64,000 nt of DNA from positions 83,996-147,995 of the forward strand of contig JBJOHV010000046.1 of the NCBI GenBank assembly GCA_046047495.1, read 5' to 3'. The first letter of the stretch is position 1. Each line of letters starts with the position of its first letter. Both the position numbers and the translations under genes were made by a program. Below the pieces are notes generated by a model that saw only the letters and a list, made by a program, of their open reading frames with translations, ran no database searches and was not told the origin of the DNA. The stretch comes from NORP240 sp046047495 (GTDB lineage: Bacteria; Pseudomonadota; Gammaproteobacteria; Pseudomonadales; Pseudohongiellaceae). Positions 33,246-42,182 of the stretch are shown here, one piece after another.

Positions 33246-33263
33246 GTTCAAGGAAGACCCTGT

Positions 33264-35543
33264 ATGTTTCCGTGCCGTCGCCCGCTTGCCCTTCGCATTG
33301 CACTGATCACCGCCGCCGTGAGCGCCGCTCCCCTGCAGGCGGCGGACGCACCCATCGAGGAAATCGTGGTGTGGGGCCAGGAGTCCCAGACCCGGGCCTC
33401 CAGCTCCCATCCCAGCAGCCTGCTCACCCAGCAGGATCTGGTCAGCATCAATGTGGCCACCACCGAGGACGTGGTCAAGTTTGAACCCAGCCTGGTGATC
33501 CGCCGCCGCTTCATCGGCGACTCCAACGGCACCATGGGCATGCGCGGTTCCAACATGTTCCAGACATCCCGTTCCATGGTGTTCGCCGACGGCGTGCCCC
33601 TGCACTACCTGTTGCAGTCACGCTGGAACGGGGCGCCGCGCTGGACCATGGTGTCCGCCAGTGAAATCGCCCAGGTGGAAGTGTTGTACGGTCCTTTTTC
33701 CGCGGAGTACAGCGGCAACTCCATGGGCGGAGTGGTGCTGATCGAGTCCGCCATTCCCCAGCAGCGGGAGTTCCATTTCGACAGCTCCTATTTCTCCCAG
33801 GATTTTTCGGCCTACGGCTTCGATGATACGGTCACCGGTTACAAGTCCTTCTTCTCCTATGGGGACAAGCTGGGTGATACCAGCGTGTACCTGTCCTACA
33901 ACCGCCTGGAAAACGAGTCCCAGCCCCAGACCTTCTATTTCGGATCCAACACCGGTGCGACCGGTGCCGTGCCGGTCAGTGGCCTGATCGCCGGCAACGA
34001 CGACCGCAGCAATCCCCAACTGTGGTTTGGTGACACCGGCGTGGTGGACACGGTCACGGACAACTACAAGATCAAAGTGGGTCACGACTTCGGTGAATGG
34101 CAGGCGTTGTTGAATGTGGCCTATGAAGACCGCCTGACGGATTCCAGCAACCCCAATACCTATATGCGCACCAGCGCCGGTACGCCGCTGTACAGCGGCC
34201 GGGTGATTCAGGATGGCCGGGCCCAGAACATTCCCAGCGCCCGCCTCGGGGTGAACGTGCTGGAGCGGGACAGTCTGTCCATCGGCCTGCGTCTGCGCGG
34301 CCCCATCACCGAGACCATCGGCTTCGAAGCCAATATGGACAAATTCAATGTGCTGCGGGATCAGACCCGTGCCTCCCTGGCCAATCCGGCGGATCCGGCC
34401 TACACCGCCAACGGCCAGGTCACTGACTTTGGCGACACCGGCTGGCAGAGTGCAGAGGCGAAACTGATCTTCAGCGATTTGGGCGTGACCGGAATGGAGC
34501 TCGTGACGGGGGCCCGTTACGACAGTTATGAACTGAATCTCGATGTGTTCAATTCACCGAACTACACCGCCGCGGCCTTTGGCAACTTTGCCAGCCGCAG
34601 CGGCGGCGAGACCATGATCCAGGCGCTGTTTGCCCAGCTGAACTGGGACATCAACGCCCAATGGGACATGGGCCTGGGCCTGCGCTGGGAGTCCTTTGAA
34701 AGTGACAACGGCTACTTCTCCCGGGATGTGGCGGCCACGCCGGAGTTCGATCTGGTGGCGGTGCCCAGGGTGTCGCGCAAGGAAACCTCACCCAAGTTCT
34801 CCGTTGGTTACCAGCCGGTGGAAGACTGGCGCTTTGCCTATGCCGTCGGGCAGGCCTACCGCTTCCCCATCGTGGAGGAACTGTTCAGCCAGTATTCCGC
34901 CTACAACGCCATCAGTGTCGCAAATCCGGAGCTCAAGCCTGAAGATGGCCTGCACCATAACCTGATGATAGAGCGCAGCGTGCGGGGCGGCGCCCTGCGG
35001 GTCAACCTGTTCCAGGAAAGCATCAACGATGTGATCGAGTCCCAGTCGGAGTCCCTGCCCGGCGGGCTGTCGGTACGCACCTTCATTCCGGTGGATGAGA
35101 TCGAGACCCTGGGCGCGGAATTCATCGCCAACATCGACGAGTTCCTGCTGCCCGCTTTCGACCTGCGCTTCAATATGGTGTACACGGATTCGGAAATCGT
35201 TCGAAATGCACCTGACCCCTCCATCGAGGGCAATGTCTATCCGCGCATGCCCGAGTGGCGAGGCAATGTGCTGGCCACTTACCACGTCACAAACAACTGG
35301 GATGCGGGCCTCAATTACCAGTACGCAAGTGACAGCTTCGGCCGCAATGACAACACCGATCGGGAAGCACGGGTATACGGGGCGCAGGACGGATACAGCC
35401 GGGTCGGACTGAAGACCACCTACCGCTTCAGTGGAGGCCTGTCCCTGGGACTGGGCGTGGACAACCTCACCGATCAGGCATCCTATGTGGCCCACCCCTG
35501 GCCGGGCCGCACCTTCTTCGCGGATCTGTCCTATGACTTCTAG
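33264..35543 (+). CDS. TonB-dependent outer-membrane receptor
   Basis: The 759-residue protein has a signal peptide (about 1-27), a TonB-box-like segment (PIEEIVVWG), a plug with TMGMRGSNMFQTSR and VEVLYGPFSAEYSGNSMGGVV, and a C-terminal beta-barrel ending LSYDF with a terminal Phe. These features are standard for TonB receptors. The transported ligand is not obvious; a metal, siderophore or cofactor is suggested by the Fur-like site. The 3' end overlaps the next gene's ATG by 11 bp. A TonB energy cluster is encoded nearby at 37260-42182. Confidence 0.95.
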   Translation: MFPCRRPLALRIALITAAVSAAPLQAADAPIEEIVVWGQESQTRASSSHPSSLLTQQDLVSINVATTEDVVKFEPSLVIRRRFIGDSNGTMGMRGSNMFQTSRSMVFADGVPLHYLLQSRWNGAPRWTMVSASEIAQVEVLYGPFSAEYSGNSMGGVVLIESAIPQQREFHFDSSYFSQDFSAYGFDDTVTGYKSFFSYGDKLGDTSVYLSYNRLENESQPQTFYFGSNTGATGAVPVSGLIAGNDDRSNPQLWFGDTGVVDTVTDNYKIKVGHDFGEWQALLNVAYEDRLTDSSNPNTYMRTSAGTPLYSGRVIQDGRAQNIPSARLGVNVLERDSLSIGLRLRGPITETIGFEANMDKFNVLRDQTRASLANPADPAYTANGQVTDFGDTGWQSAEAKLIFSDLGVTGMELVTGARYDSYELNLDVFNSPNYTAAAFGNFASRSGGETMIQALFAQLNWDINAQWDMGLGLRWESFESDNGYFSRDVAATPEFDLVAVPRVSRKETSPKFSVGYQPVEDWRFAYAVGQAYRFPIVEELFSQYSAYNAISVANPELKPEDGLHHNLMIERSVRGGALRVNLFQESINDVIESQSESLPGGLSVRTFIPVDEIETLGAEFIANIDEFLLPAFDLRFNMVYTDSEIVRNAPDPSIEGNVYPRMPEWRGNVLATYHVTNNWDAGLNYQYASDSFGRNDNTDREARVYGAQDGYSRVGLKTTYRFSGGLSLGLGVDNLTDQASYVAHPWPGRTFFADLSYDF

Positions 35544-37188
35544 ACTTTATTTGAGCCTGTGCGCCGCCCTCCTGGGCGGCGTTGTGCTTTGTGGGGCCGC
35601 GCCTGTCGTGGCGGAAAGCTGTGATTCCCTGCGTCAGCATCACGGCACGGATGTCGTGTCCGTGCATTGTGGCGGGGCACCCAGTGCCACGGTGGATGGA
35701 AATGGACGACTGTGGGTGGCATTCGTGCAGAACAAGCATGTCTGGGTCGCCCACTCCGATGATGAGGGCAAAACCTACAGCCAGCCTGTGCAGGTCAATG
35801 CCACGCCGGAGGATGCGGAATACAACGGCGAGAACCGTCCCAAGATTTTACTCAGTGATGAGGGATACGTGCTGCTGTCCTGGACCACCAAGACTTCGGC
35901 CAACTTCACCGGCGAGATCCGCTTCTCGCGTTCCACCGATGGCGGTGTGTCCTTCGAGGAACCCCGCACCATCAACGACGACCAGCTGTTCACCGGGCAC
36001 CGCTTCGACAGCCTGTTTCTGACCCCCTCGGGCACACTGTATCTGACCTGGATCGACAAGCGGGATCTGGAAGCCCGACAGGCAGCGGGTGAACCCTATG
36101 CCGGGGCCGCCATCTACTATGCAGTGTCCGGGGATTACGGCGCCACGTTTTCGCAGAATGTGCGGGTGTCCCACAATAGTTGCGAATGCTGCCGCATCGC
36201 CATGGCGCCCCATGGCGACGACAATGTCGCCATTCTGTGGCGGCAAATATTCGATGACCACATCCGTGACCATGCCATCGCCGTGCTGGGCCCCACTGGT
36301 GAGGTATCGCAATTGAATCGTGCCACCGTGGACGACTGGTTCATCGATGCCTGCCCCCATCACGGGCCGACCATGGTGCCGGCGGCCAGTGAAGGCTCCT
36401 ATCACATGAGCTGGTTCAGCGCCGGCAATCTGCACAGCGGCATCCATTATGCCCGCTATGACCTTGACAGCGGCACCACGTCCAATCTCATCAAGGTGGA
36501 TGGCACGCCGGGTGCCGGTCATCCCTTTATGGCACGGGACGGCAATCGCCTGTATCTGGTCTGGAAGGGATTTGACGGCGAGAACACCCTGCTCAATCTA
36601 ATGGAGTCGGTGGACGACGGCGGCAGCTGGTCACAGCCCCGCACCCTGCTGACCACCGCCCGCAACAGCGATCATCCCCTGCTGATTGAAACGGCCCGGG
36701 GCGTGTTTCTCAGCTGGCACACCGACCAGTACGGCTATGTCTTTCAGGCGCTGGAGGATCCCGCGGTGAGCGACAATATCCAGCCGTTCGGCACCGGTAC
36801 CTTTGCCCAACTGAAGGCCGGCTTCCAGGGGCGGCCGTTCCTGGTGAGCCTGTGGTCGGTGGATTGCCCCCCATGCCGGCTGGAACTGCAGATGCTGGGG
36901 GAGTTGATGGCTGAGCAGCCGGACTTTCCCCTGCTGCTGATTTCCACCGATGACATCCAGAAGCGGGAGGATGCCCTGTTCGTCCTGGAGGACTACAACC
37001 TGGATCACATCGAGTCCTACATGTTTGCCGATGGTTTTGTGGAGCGCCTGCGCTTCAGCATCGATCCGGGCTGGTACGGCGAACTGCCCCGCAGCTACAT
37101 CCATTCCGCCGACGGCCAGGTCGAAGGCCACAGCGGCGTCTTGACCCGTGAGCGTATCGACGCTGCATTCCACCATCGGGGACACTGA
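35533..37188 (+). CDS. BNR propeller fused to thioredoxin-like (TlpA) domain
   Basis: The 551-residue protein has a signal peptide (1-27). A BNR/sialidase-like propeller follows, with turns such as SDDEGKTYSQ, STDGGVSFEE and SGDYGATFSQ, plus a NSCECCRIA motif (Cys217, 219, 220) that could bind metal. At about residues 430-545 a thioredoxin fold appears: FLVSLWSVDCPPC (Cys445 and Cys448), LLLISTDD and LPRSYIHSADG. It is translationally coupled to the TonB receptor (start inside its end), so it should act with it in the periplasm or cell surface, perhaps in ligand loading or thiol chemistry. Its final codons and stop lie in repeat copy B1. Confidence 0.88.
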   Translation: MTSRLYLSLCAALLGGVVLCGAAPVVAESCDSLRQHHGTDVVSVHCGGAPSATVDGNGRLWVAFVQNKHVWVAHSDDEGKTYSQPVQVNATPEDAEYNGENRPKILLSDEGYVLLSWTTKTSANFTGEIRFSRSTDGGVSFEEPRTINDDQLFTGHRFDSLFLTPSGTLYLTWIDKRDLEARQAAGEPYAGAAIYYAVSGDYGATFSQNVRVSHNSCECCRIAMAPHGDDNVAILWRQIFDDHIRDHAIAVLGPTGEVSQLNRATVDDWFIDACPHHGPTMVPAASEGSYHMSWFSAGNLHSGIHYARYDLDSGTTSNLIKVDGTPGAGHPFMARDGNRLYLVWKGFDGENTLLNLMESVDDGGSWSQPRTLLTTARNSDHPLLIETARGVFLSWHTDQYGYVFQALEDPAVSDNIQPFGTGTFAQLKAGFQGRPFLVSLWSVDCPPCRLELQMLGELMAEQPDFPLLLISTDDIQKREDALFVLEDYNLDHIESYMFADGFVERLRFSIDPGWYGELPRSYIHSADGQVEGHSGVLTRERIDAAFHHRGH

Positions 37189-37258
37189 TAGCTTATTAAC
37201 TAACGGCGGAAGCTATTACTCTGGATAAGTTAAGTTATTGAGTTATCAGTGTCCCTGG
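37178..37258. repeat. Palindromic repeat, family B copy 1
   Basis: About 80 bp. The left terminus GGGGACACTGATA (37178-37190) mirrors TATCAGTGTCCC (37244-37255), with a GGCGGAAG block in the centre. The TlpA-fusion stop (TGA, 37186-37188) is inside the left arm. The outer AGGGGAC-type ends resemble family A. Confidence 0.93.
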
Positions 37259-37259
37259 C

Positions 37260-38453
37260 TCAGGGGGAGGGTGCGGCGGTCTCCCGCAGGTAGGCCTCCA
37301 GCCGCTGGACCCGTTCCCGATAGCTGCTGTCATCCTGCAAGCGCTCCAGGGCGCGGGCGGCGGCCTGGTGGTCGTCCCGATTGAGTTCCACGACCGCCAG
37401 CAGATACCAGGCCTGGGAAGGTGTGGCTTCACCCCAGCGTTGAATGGCGTCGGTGAGCGCCACCCTGGCGTTTTCATAATCCTCCCGCTGCAGATAGAGC
37501 TGAGCCATCATCATGCCGGGCTCCCCGTTGCTGTCGGAAGACATGGCGGCCTCCTGAAAGGCGCCGATGGCGGCATCGAATTCCCGCGCCATCATCCACA
37601 GCTCCGCCAGCAGCATCCGATCCTCGAAGGACACCCCCTCAGCCGCGGTCATGGCCCGGCTCAGAATTCGGGCGCCGTCCTCCGGCATCCCCAGGAATCC
37701 GAACAAGCGGGCCAGCTGGCGCGCATCATCGTAGGCCATGGTATCCACCAGTCCCGCGATGGCGAAGGCCGCGGTGCCGGTGGGCACGTCATCCAATAAC
37801 AGATAAACACTGGCCAGTTGCCGCCACCAGCGGGCATTGGCAGGTTGCTCGGCAATGATGTCCTCCAGCAGTGCAGTGGCCTCAGCCGCGCGGCCGACCC
37901 TGGAGTATGTGTAAGCCAACATTTCCACCCACTGGTACTGCGGCACATCAGTGGTGGCCACCGCTTGTTCCAGAACGACTGCCGCTTCATCGAAGCGATC
38001 CAGACGCAGATAGGCATGACCCATTAGATAGAGCCCGGCGGGGCTGGGTTCATCCTGTTGGGCGTGCCACACCTCGAGGTGGGACAGCGCCGCTTCCGGC
38101 TGATCCTCGATCAGCAGAATTTGCGCCAGCAGGTAGCGCAGGCGAATGCCGAACTCTGGCGGCTGATCGATGAACGCGGCTTCCAGTTCCTCCCGGGCAA
38201 GGGCCGTCTGATCCTGCTGTACCAGCAGCGCGGCCCGTTCATGGAGAATGGCCGCCAGATCGGCCGACCCGGTGCGGCGCCGGGCCGCCAATTGCTGAAG
38301 CTCATCAAGCGCCCGCTGGGGATCCTCCTCCGCCCGACCCATGATCGCCACCAGTCGTTGCATCACCGCCGGGCTGATGGCTTCCGCCGCCTGGCTGGCC
38401 GGCAGCCAACCCAGCACTGACATCAGCAACAACAGGACAGCGCCACGTCTCAT
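37260..38453 (-). CDS. TPR protein of the TonB2-type cluster
   Basis: The 397-residue protein has a signal peptide (ending ASQAAEA) and a continuous array of TPR-like helical pairs (for example LYLMGHAYLRLDRFDEAAVVLEQA, WVEMLAYTYSRVGRAAEATALLED). In Vibrio-type TonB2 loci, a periplasmic TPR protein forms the last gene and aids energy transfer. The start at 38453 is preferred over GTG 38456 since it gives ATGA overlap with the tonB stop. It is the last gene of a six-gene operon. Confidence 0.88.
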   Translation of the reverse strand: MRRGAVLLLLMSVLGWLPASQAAEAISPAVMQRLVAIMGRAEEDPQRALDELQQLAARRRTGSADLAAILHERAALLVQQDQTALAREELEAAFIDQPPEFGIRLRYLLAQILLIEDQPEAALSHLEVWHAQQDEPSPAGLYLMGHAYLRLDRFDEAAVVLEQAVATTDVPQYQWVEMLAYTYSRVGRAAEATALLEDIIAEQPANARWWRQLASVYLLLDDVPTGTAAFAIAGLVDTMAYDDARQLARLFGFLGMPEDGARILSRAMTAAEGVSFEDRMLLAELWMMAREFDAAIGAFQEAAMSSDSNGEPGMMMAQLYLQREDYENARVALTDAIQRWGEATPSQAWYLLAVVELNRDDHQAAARALERLQDDSSYRERVQRLEAYLRETAAPSP

Positions 38454-39097
38454 CACTGCACCAGGCTGAAGTCGATGTGGATTTGGGCCTGCACATCGAT
38501 GGGCTGCCCATCCCGCATCATGGGCCGGAACCGCCAGCGCAGCGCCGCATCCCTGGCCGCGTTGTCGAATACCTCGGGGGGCTCTGATTTCAGCACGATC
38601 GGGTCCTCCACCGTACCTTCGGCAGTGACCAGGAACAGCAGATCCACATAGCCTTCCACTCCCCGCATGCGGGCGGTGGGCGGATACTGAGGGGGCAGCA
38701 TGCTGACCGGAATCAGATCACTTGCCATCACCACGTCCAGGGATGCGGTGAGGCCGTCCACCAGGCGCTCTCCCAGGGCAACACCGCCACCGCCTTCACC
38801 CAGCAGGCTGGTGATCTCGTAGGCACTGACATTGGACGGCAGATTGGCGGTGCGGGACGAGGCGATATTGGTGACTTCGGCCCGGGGGCGCTGGATTTCC
38901 TGCGGTTTGGGCGGCGGTGGCGAGCGCCGGTCCCGGGTGCGGGTTTCCTCCTGCATGGGGGTGCGCACGAACTCGATGGCCTGGGTGTCCATCACATCCA
39001 GTACCCGCACCCGGTCCCGGGAAACCATGCTTTCCATGAGCAGGAACAGGCCGCCATTGATAAGCAGGGCACAGAGGCTGATGGCCAGCAGTTTCAT
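38453..39097 (-). CDS. tonB: TonB energy transducer (TonB2-type)
   Basis: The 214-residue protein has an N-terminal membrane anchor (residues 1-22), a short Pro-rich section (SPPPPKPQEIQRPR) and a C-terminal TonB fold containing PPQYPPTARMRGVEGYVDLLFLV and ALRWRFRPMMRDGQPID. The proline linker is short compared with E. coli TonB, as in TonB2-type proteins. It overlaps exbD and the TPR gene by 4 and 3 bp. It transmits proton-motive energy to outer-membrane receptors. Confidence 0.93.
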   Translation of the reverse strand: MKLLAISLCALLINGGLFLLMESMVSRDRVRVLDVMDTQAIEFVRTPMQEETRTRDRRSPPPPKPQEIQRPRAEVTNIASSRTANLPSNVSAYEITSLLGEGGGGVALGERLVDGLTASLDVVMASDLIPVSMLPPQYPPTARMRGVEGYVDLLFLVTAEGTVEDPIVLKSEPPEVFDNAARDAALRWRFRPMMRDGQPIDVQAQIHIDFSLVQ

Positions 39098-39513
39098 TGG
39101 GTGAGATCCTGCTCCGGCGCGGCGGCTGCCAGCGCCACCTTGCTGGCCCCTGCCAGACGGGCCTGGTCAATCACTTCCACCACCAGCCCCGTGCGGGAAT
39201 CCTGGTCGGACAATACCACCACCGAGGCGTCAGGTGTCTCCACGAACATGCGTTCGATGACGCCGCGCAGTCGGCGCAGATCCACCTGGTTCTTGTCGAT
39301 CCAGATTTCGCCGCTGGCGGTCACGGCGATCAGGATGGTAGCCGCCTGCTGCACCACGGCGGAACGGGCTACCGGCTGCTCCACATCCACGCCCGGCAAC
39401 TTGATGAAGGTGGAATTCACGGCGAAGAAAATAAGCAGGATGAACACCATGTCGATCAGCGGGGTCAGATTGATGGCGGCGCTGCCGCCTTCTTCCACAG
39501 TATGTAATCGCAT
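39094..39513 (-). CDS. exbD: ExbD/TolR-type energy-coupling subunit
   Basis: The 139-residue protein has one membrane segment with the invariant Asp (INLTPLIDMVFILLIFF) and a short periplasmic domain (VDVEQPVARSAV, LSDQDSRTGLVVEVID). ExbD proteins couple proton flow to TonB. It overlaps the adjacent genes at ATGA-type junctions. Confidence 0.95.
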   Translation of the reverse strand: MRLHTVEEGGSAAINLTPLIDMVFILLIFFAVNSTFIKLPGVDVEQPVARSAVVQQAATILIAVTASGEIWIDKNQVDLRRLRGVIERMFVETPDASVVVLSDQDSRTGLVVEVIDQARLAGASKVALAAAAPEQDLTQ

Positions 39514-40079
39514 CAGGCCATTCCCTCGTTGCGTTGCAGCGGGCGGTCCGGTTCATTCACCATGCGTTCCGCCAGATGGTCGGTTCGTTCCCGGATTTTC
39601 TGCTCCAGATTGCTGGAGAAAAATACCCCGGTGAGTGCTGTACACAGGCCGCCCATGGTGGTGATCAGGGCCTGGGAAATACCTTCCGCCATGCCGCGCA
39701 CATTGCCGGTGCCGAACACGGTCATTACCTCGAAAGTCTTGATCATGCCGGCCACTGTGCCCAGCAGCCCCAGCAGGGGCAGGATCGCGGTGATGACCGC
39801 AATGGTGCCTGTCCAGCTGGCCAGCTTGCCATGGAAGGCGGAAACCAGACCCGCCCGCAGGCGCCGGTTCACCACCGGGTCGCTGCCATGGCGCGACTGC
39901 CAGTCGTTCAGCATGGTTGACATCAGGCCTCCCGCGGAACGCCACAGAAAAACGTAGCGGTCCAGAATCAATACCCACATCAGGAATGACAGGGCCAGAA
40001 TGGCGCCCATGATCCAGCCACCGGCCATCAGTTCACTGTCAGTTAGCCATTGTGTGAGCGTGTCAAACGGCACGGGCAT
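39513..40079 (-). CDS. exbB: ExbB-type MotA/TolQ/ExbB proton-channel protein
   Basis: The 188-residue protein has three membrane segments. The ExbB/TolQ core is TGTIAVITAILPLLGLLGTVAGMIKTFEVM, with ISQALITTMGGLCTALTGV further on. The start MPVPFDTLTQW (40079) is preferred because the longer frame to 40160 lacks a ribosome site. It overlaps the TtpC gene by 17 bp. Confidence 0.93.
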   Translation of the reverse strand: MPVPFDTLTQWLTDSELMAGGWIMGAILALSFLMWVLILDRYVFLWRSAGGLMSTMLNDWQSRHGSDPVVNRRLRAGLVSAFHGKLASWTGTIAVITAILPLLGLLGTVAGMIKTFEVMTVFGTGNVRGMAEGISQALITTMGGLCTALTGVFFSSNLEQKIRERTDHLAERMVNEPDRPLQRNEGMA

Positions 40080-41409
40080 CTCCCGCGCGGCTGCGGGCAA
40101 ACAGATCGGCCGCCAGCTCGTCGAGGCTGGAAATGAGCTGGTTGGCCCGGCTCTGCACAAAGCTGTGGATCAGCAGAATGGGAATGGCCACCGACAGTCC
40201 CTGTTGGGTGGTGATCAGCGCCAGGGAAATGCCACCGGACATGAGCCGTGGGTCTCCGGCCCCGAACAGGGTGATCACCTGGAACGTTTCGATCATGCCC
40301 GTCACCGTGCCCAGCAGCCCCAGTAACGGACTCACCGCGGCGATGATGGCGAGAGTGGACAGGCCCCATTTGAGGCGCTGGGCCGCCGTGGTGACGATTT
40401 CATCCATTTTGGCCGACATGGCTTCGGCGTCCGCCAGGTAACCCGGATCCTGAGCCACCTTCTGCAGTTGACCGATGGCATGCTTGCCACCCTGATCGCC
40501 ATTCTTGAGTGCATGGCTGGCATGCCGGCTGGCGACGGCCACCACCAGCAGGCGATAGAGTCCGAGCAGCAGCCCTACGGCACCCAGTCCCAGAATGATG
40601 TAACCGATCACACCACCCTGTTGCATGCGTTCAGTCAGACCCGGGGTTTGCACGATAAGGGAAAGTATGGAACCCCGCGACGGATCCACGGGTACCTGCA
40701 CCAGCGGCTCAACGCCATTCTCGAAGTCCTGTACCGCCGACAGGTTCACGCCGATGGGTTGTTGCGGCAGGGCCAGCAGCCGACCACTCTCCGGAAGGAA
40801 GCGCAGAAACTCACCGTCTGCTATGGCTGAGAAAGTACCGATGCGGGTCACCTGGCGCACTTCCTCCTGACCCGTGGCGGTGATGATCGGGACGTCAAAG
40901 CGTGCCACCCGACCACTTTCGTTCATTTCATCCAACAGCACCAGCCACAACTGACGCAGCTGGGCCGCGGTGGGCAGGGTCTCGGTGCCCGCGAGAATCT
41001 CGATGCTGGGCAAGCGGTCGGTGAACTGGGCAGACACCAGGGAGTTCTGCAGCAGGGGTACGGCGTCTGAGGCGATCTGATGCACCACCGCAAACACATC
41101 CCGCAGGTCGCCGGCACTCTGGTCCAGGAGATTTTCCAGATCCGCAAGCTCCTCCTCTCCCTGGCTGTAGGCTGTTCTCAAGCGATCGGATTCCGCTTCT
41201 GCCTCCTCCCGCAGGCGGGTGGCTTCCCGCAGCAAAGCAGCCCGCTCATCCCGAGCCTCGATAAATTGCTGTTCCCTCTCCTGTAGTTCAGCGCGGCGCG
41301 TGGCGCTGCCCTCGCGTACCGAATCGATCAATTCGGACAGGGTCAGGGGTTGGGCGTGGGCTGCAGTGGTGGCAGCCAGCAACGAAAGTACGACCAATAA
41401 GCGATTCAT
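40063..41409 (-). CDS. TtpC-like ExbB-family protein with periplasmic N-terminal domain
   Basis: The 448-residue protein has a signal-like start (residues 1-20), a coiled-coil periplasmic region of about 240 residues (rich in Arg/Glu), then a C-terminal ExbB-type domain with STLAIIAAVSPLLGLLGTVTGMIETF and ISLALITTQQGLSVAIPILL. This is the TtpC architecture of TonB2-type systems, thought to link ExbB/ExbD complexes to TonB2. The start at 41409 overlaps the DUF3450 stop (ATGA). Confidence 0.92.
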   Translation of the reverse strand: MNRLLVVLSLLAATTAAHAQPLTLSELIDSVREGSATRRAELQEREQQFIEARDERAALLREATRLREEAEAESDRLRTAYSQGEEELADLENLLDQSAGDLRDVFAVVHQIASDAVPLLQNSLVSAQFTDRLPSIEILAGTETLPTAAQLRQLWLVLLDEMNESGRVARFDVPIITATGQEEVRQVTRIGTFSAIADGEFLRFLPESGRLLALPQQPIGVNLSAVQDFENGVEPLVQVPVDPSRGSILSLIVQTPGLTERMQQGGVIGYIILGLGAVGLLLGLYRLLVVAVASRHASHALKNGDQGGKHAIGQLQKVAQDPGYLADAEAMSAKMDEIVTTAAQRLKWGLSTLAIIAAVSPLLGLLGTVTGMIETFQVITLFGAGDPRLMSGGISLALITTQQGLSVAIPILLIHSFVQSRANQLISSLDELAADLFARSRAGDARAV

Positions 41410-42182
41410 GGCGATTCCCTCGTCCACAACGGCAGCTCCACCAGATTGGGAGGCGCCTGCTGGCGGGCCACCCGCACGGCATAGTCCAGTCCGTCCAGAT
41501 AATTATCCGGCAACGGTGCCCAGTCGCCTGCCACCGGGTCCCAGACACCACCTTCACTGCGGTCCAGCGACAGATAATAAAGTGCCACCCGGCCTACTCT
41601 CAGCAGGTCCACGGTCAGCTCGCGCCCCCCTACGGTGGTCTGTCCTTCGTAGGCTTCCAGGTTCTGACCGTACTCTGCCTCGATCTGATAGGCTTCGATG
41701 ACTCTTCGGTATTTTTCGGCAAGGTCCACATCGGATCGGCCGAGCATGTCCCGCAGGGTCGCCAGCCGGGCGGTGCGTTCTGCCATGAGCATGGGCTGAT
41801 CCAGTGTGATGAACTGCTCAAGGACATCCACCATTTCCATCATCAATGGCACGATGGCCTGACGCACCACGTCGACCTCCGCAATTTCCCCGTGCAGGCG
41901 CAGCTTTTCCTGCTCCTGGCTGGCCAAAAGCTGACGCATGTTGTCGTTGTAGGCCAACAGATCCTGGTGCCGTTCCAGCTCCCGGTTGTAGTTCGTCAAG
42001 AGGGCCAGGGCCTCGTCGTCCAGGGATTCGATTCTGCTCTGGCTTTCCTGGGCGGACTGTTGATACTGGAGTTGTTCCTCAACCGTACTGTCCACCGACT
42101 GGGCGGACGCTGCCAGCGGGATCATCAGTAAGGCAAACAGGTGAAACAGGGTGAGGGGCCTGCCGGATATGCGGACGAACAT
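41406..42182 (-). CDS. DUF3450 protein of the TonB2-type cluster
   Basis: The 258-residue protein has a signal peptide (ending ASAQS) and a long helical region with coiled-coil character, typical of DUF3450 periplasmic proteins that head TonB2-type operons (for example QLLASQEQEKLRLHGEIAEVDVVR and LTVDLLRVGRVALYYLSLD). Its role is thought to be structural. It is the first gene of the cluster; its promoter must lie in 42183-42359. Confidence 0.92.
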   Translation of the reverse strand: MFVRISGRPLTLFHLFALLMIPLAASAQSVDSTVEEQLQYQQSAQESQSRIESLDDEALALLTNYNRELERHQDLLAYNDNMRQLLASQEQEKLRLHGEIAEVDVVRQAIVPLMMEMVDVLEQFITLDQPMLMAERTARLATLRDMLGRSDVDLAEKYRRVIEAYQIEAEYGQNLEAYEGQTTVGGRELTVDLLRVGRVALYYLSLDRSEGGVWDPVAGDWAPLPDNYLDGLDYAVRVARQQAPPNLVELPLWTRESP

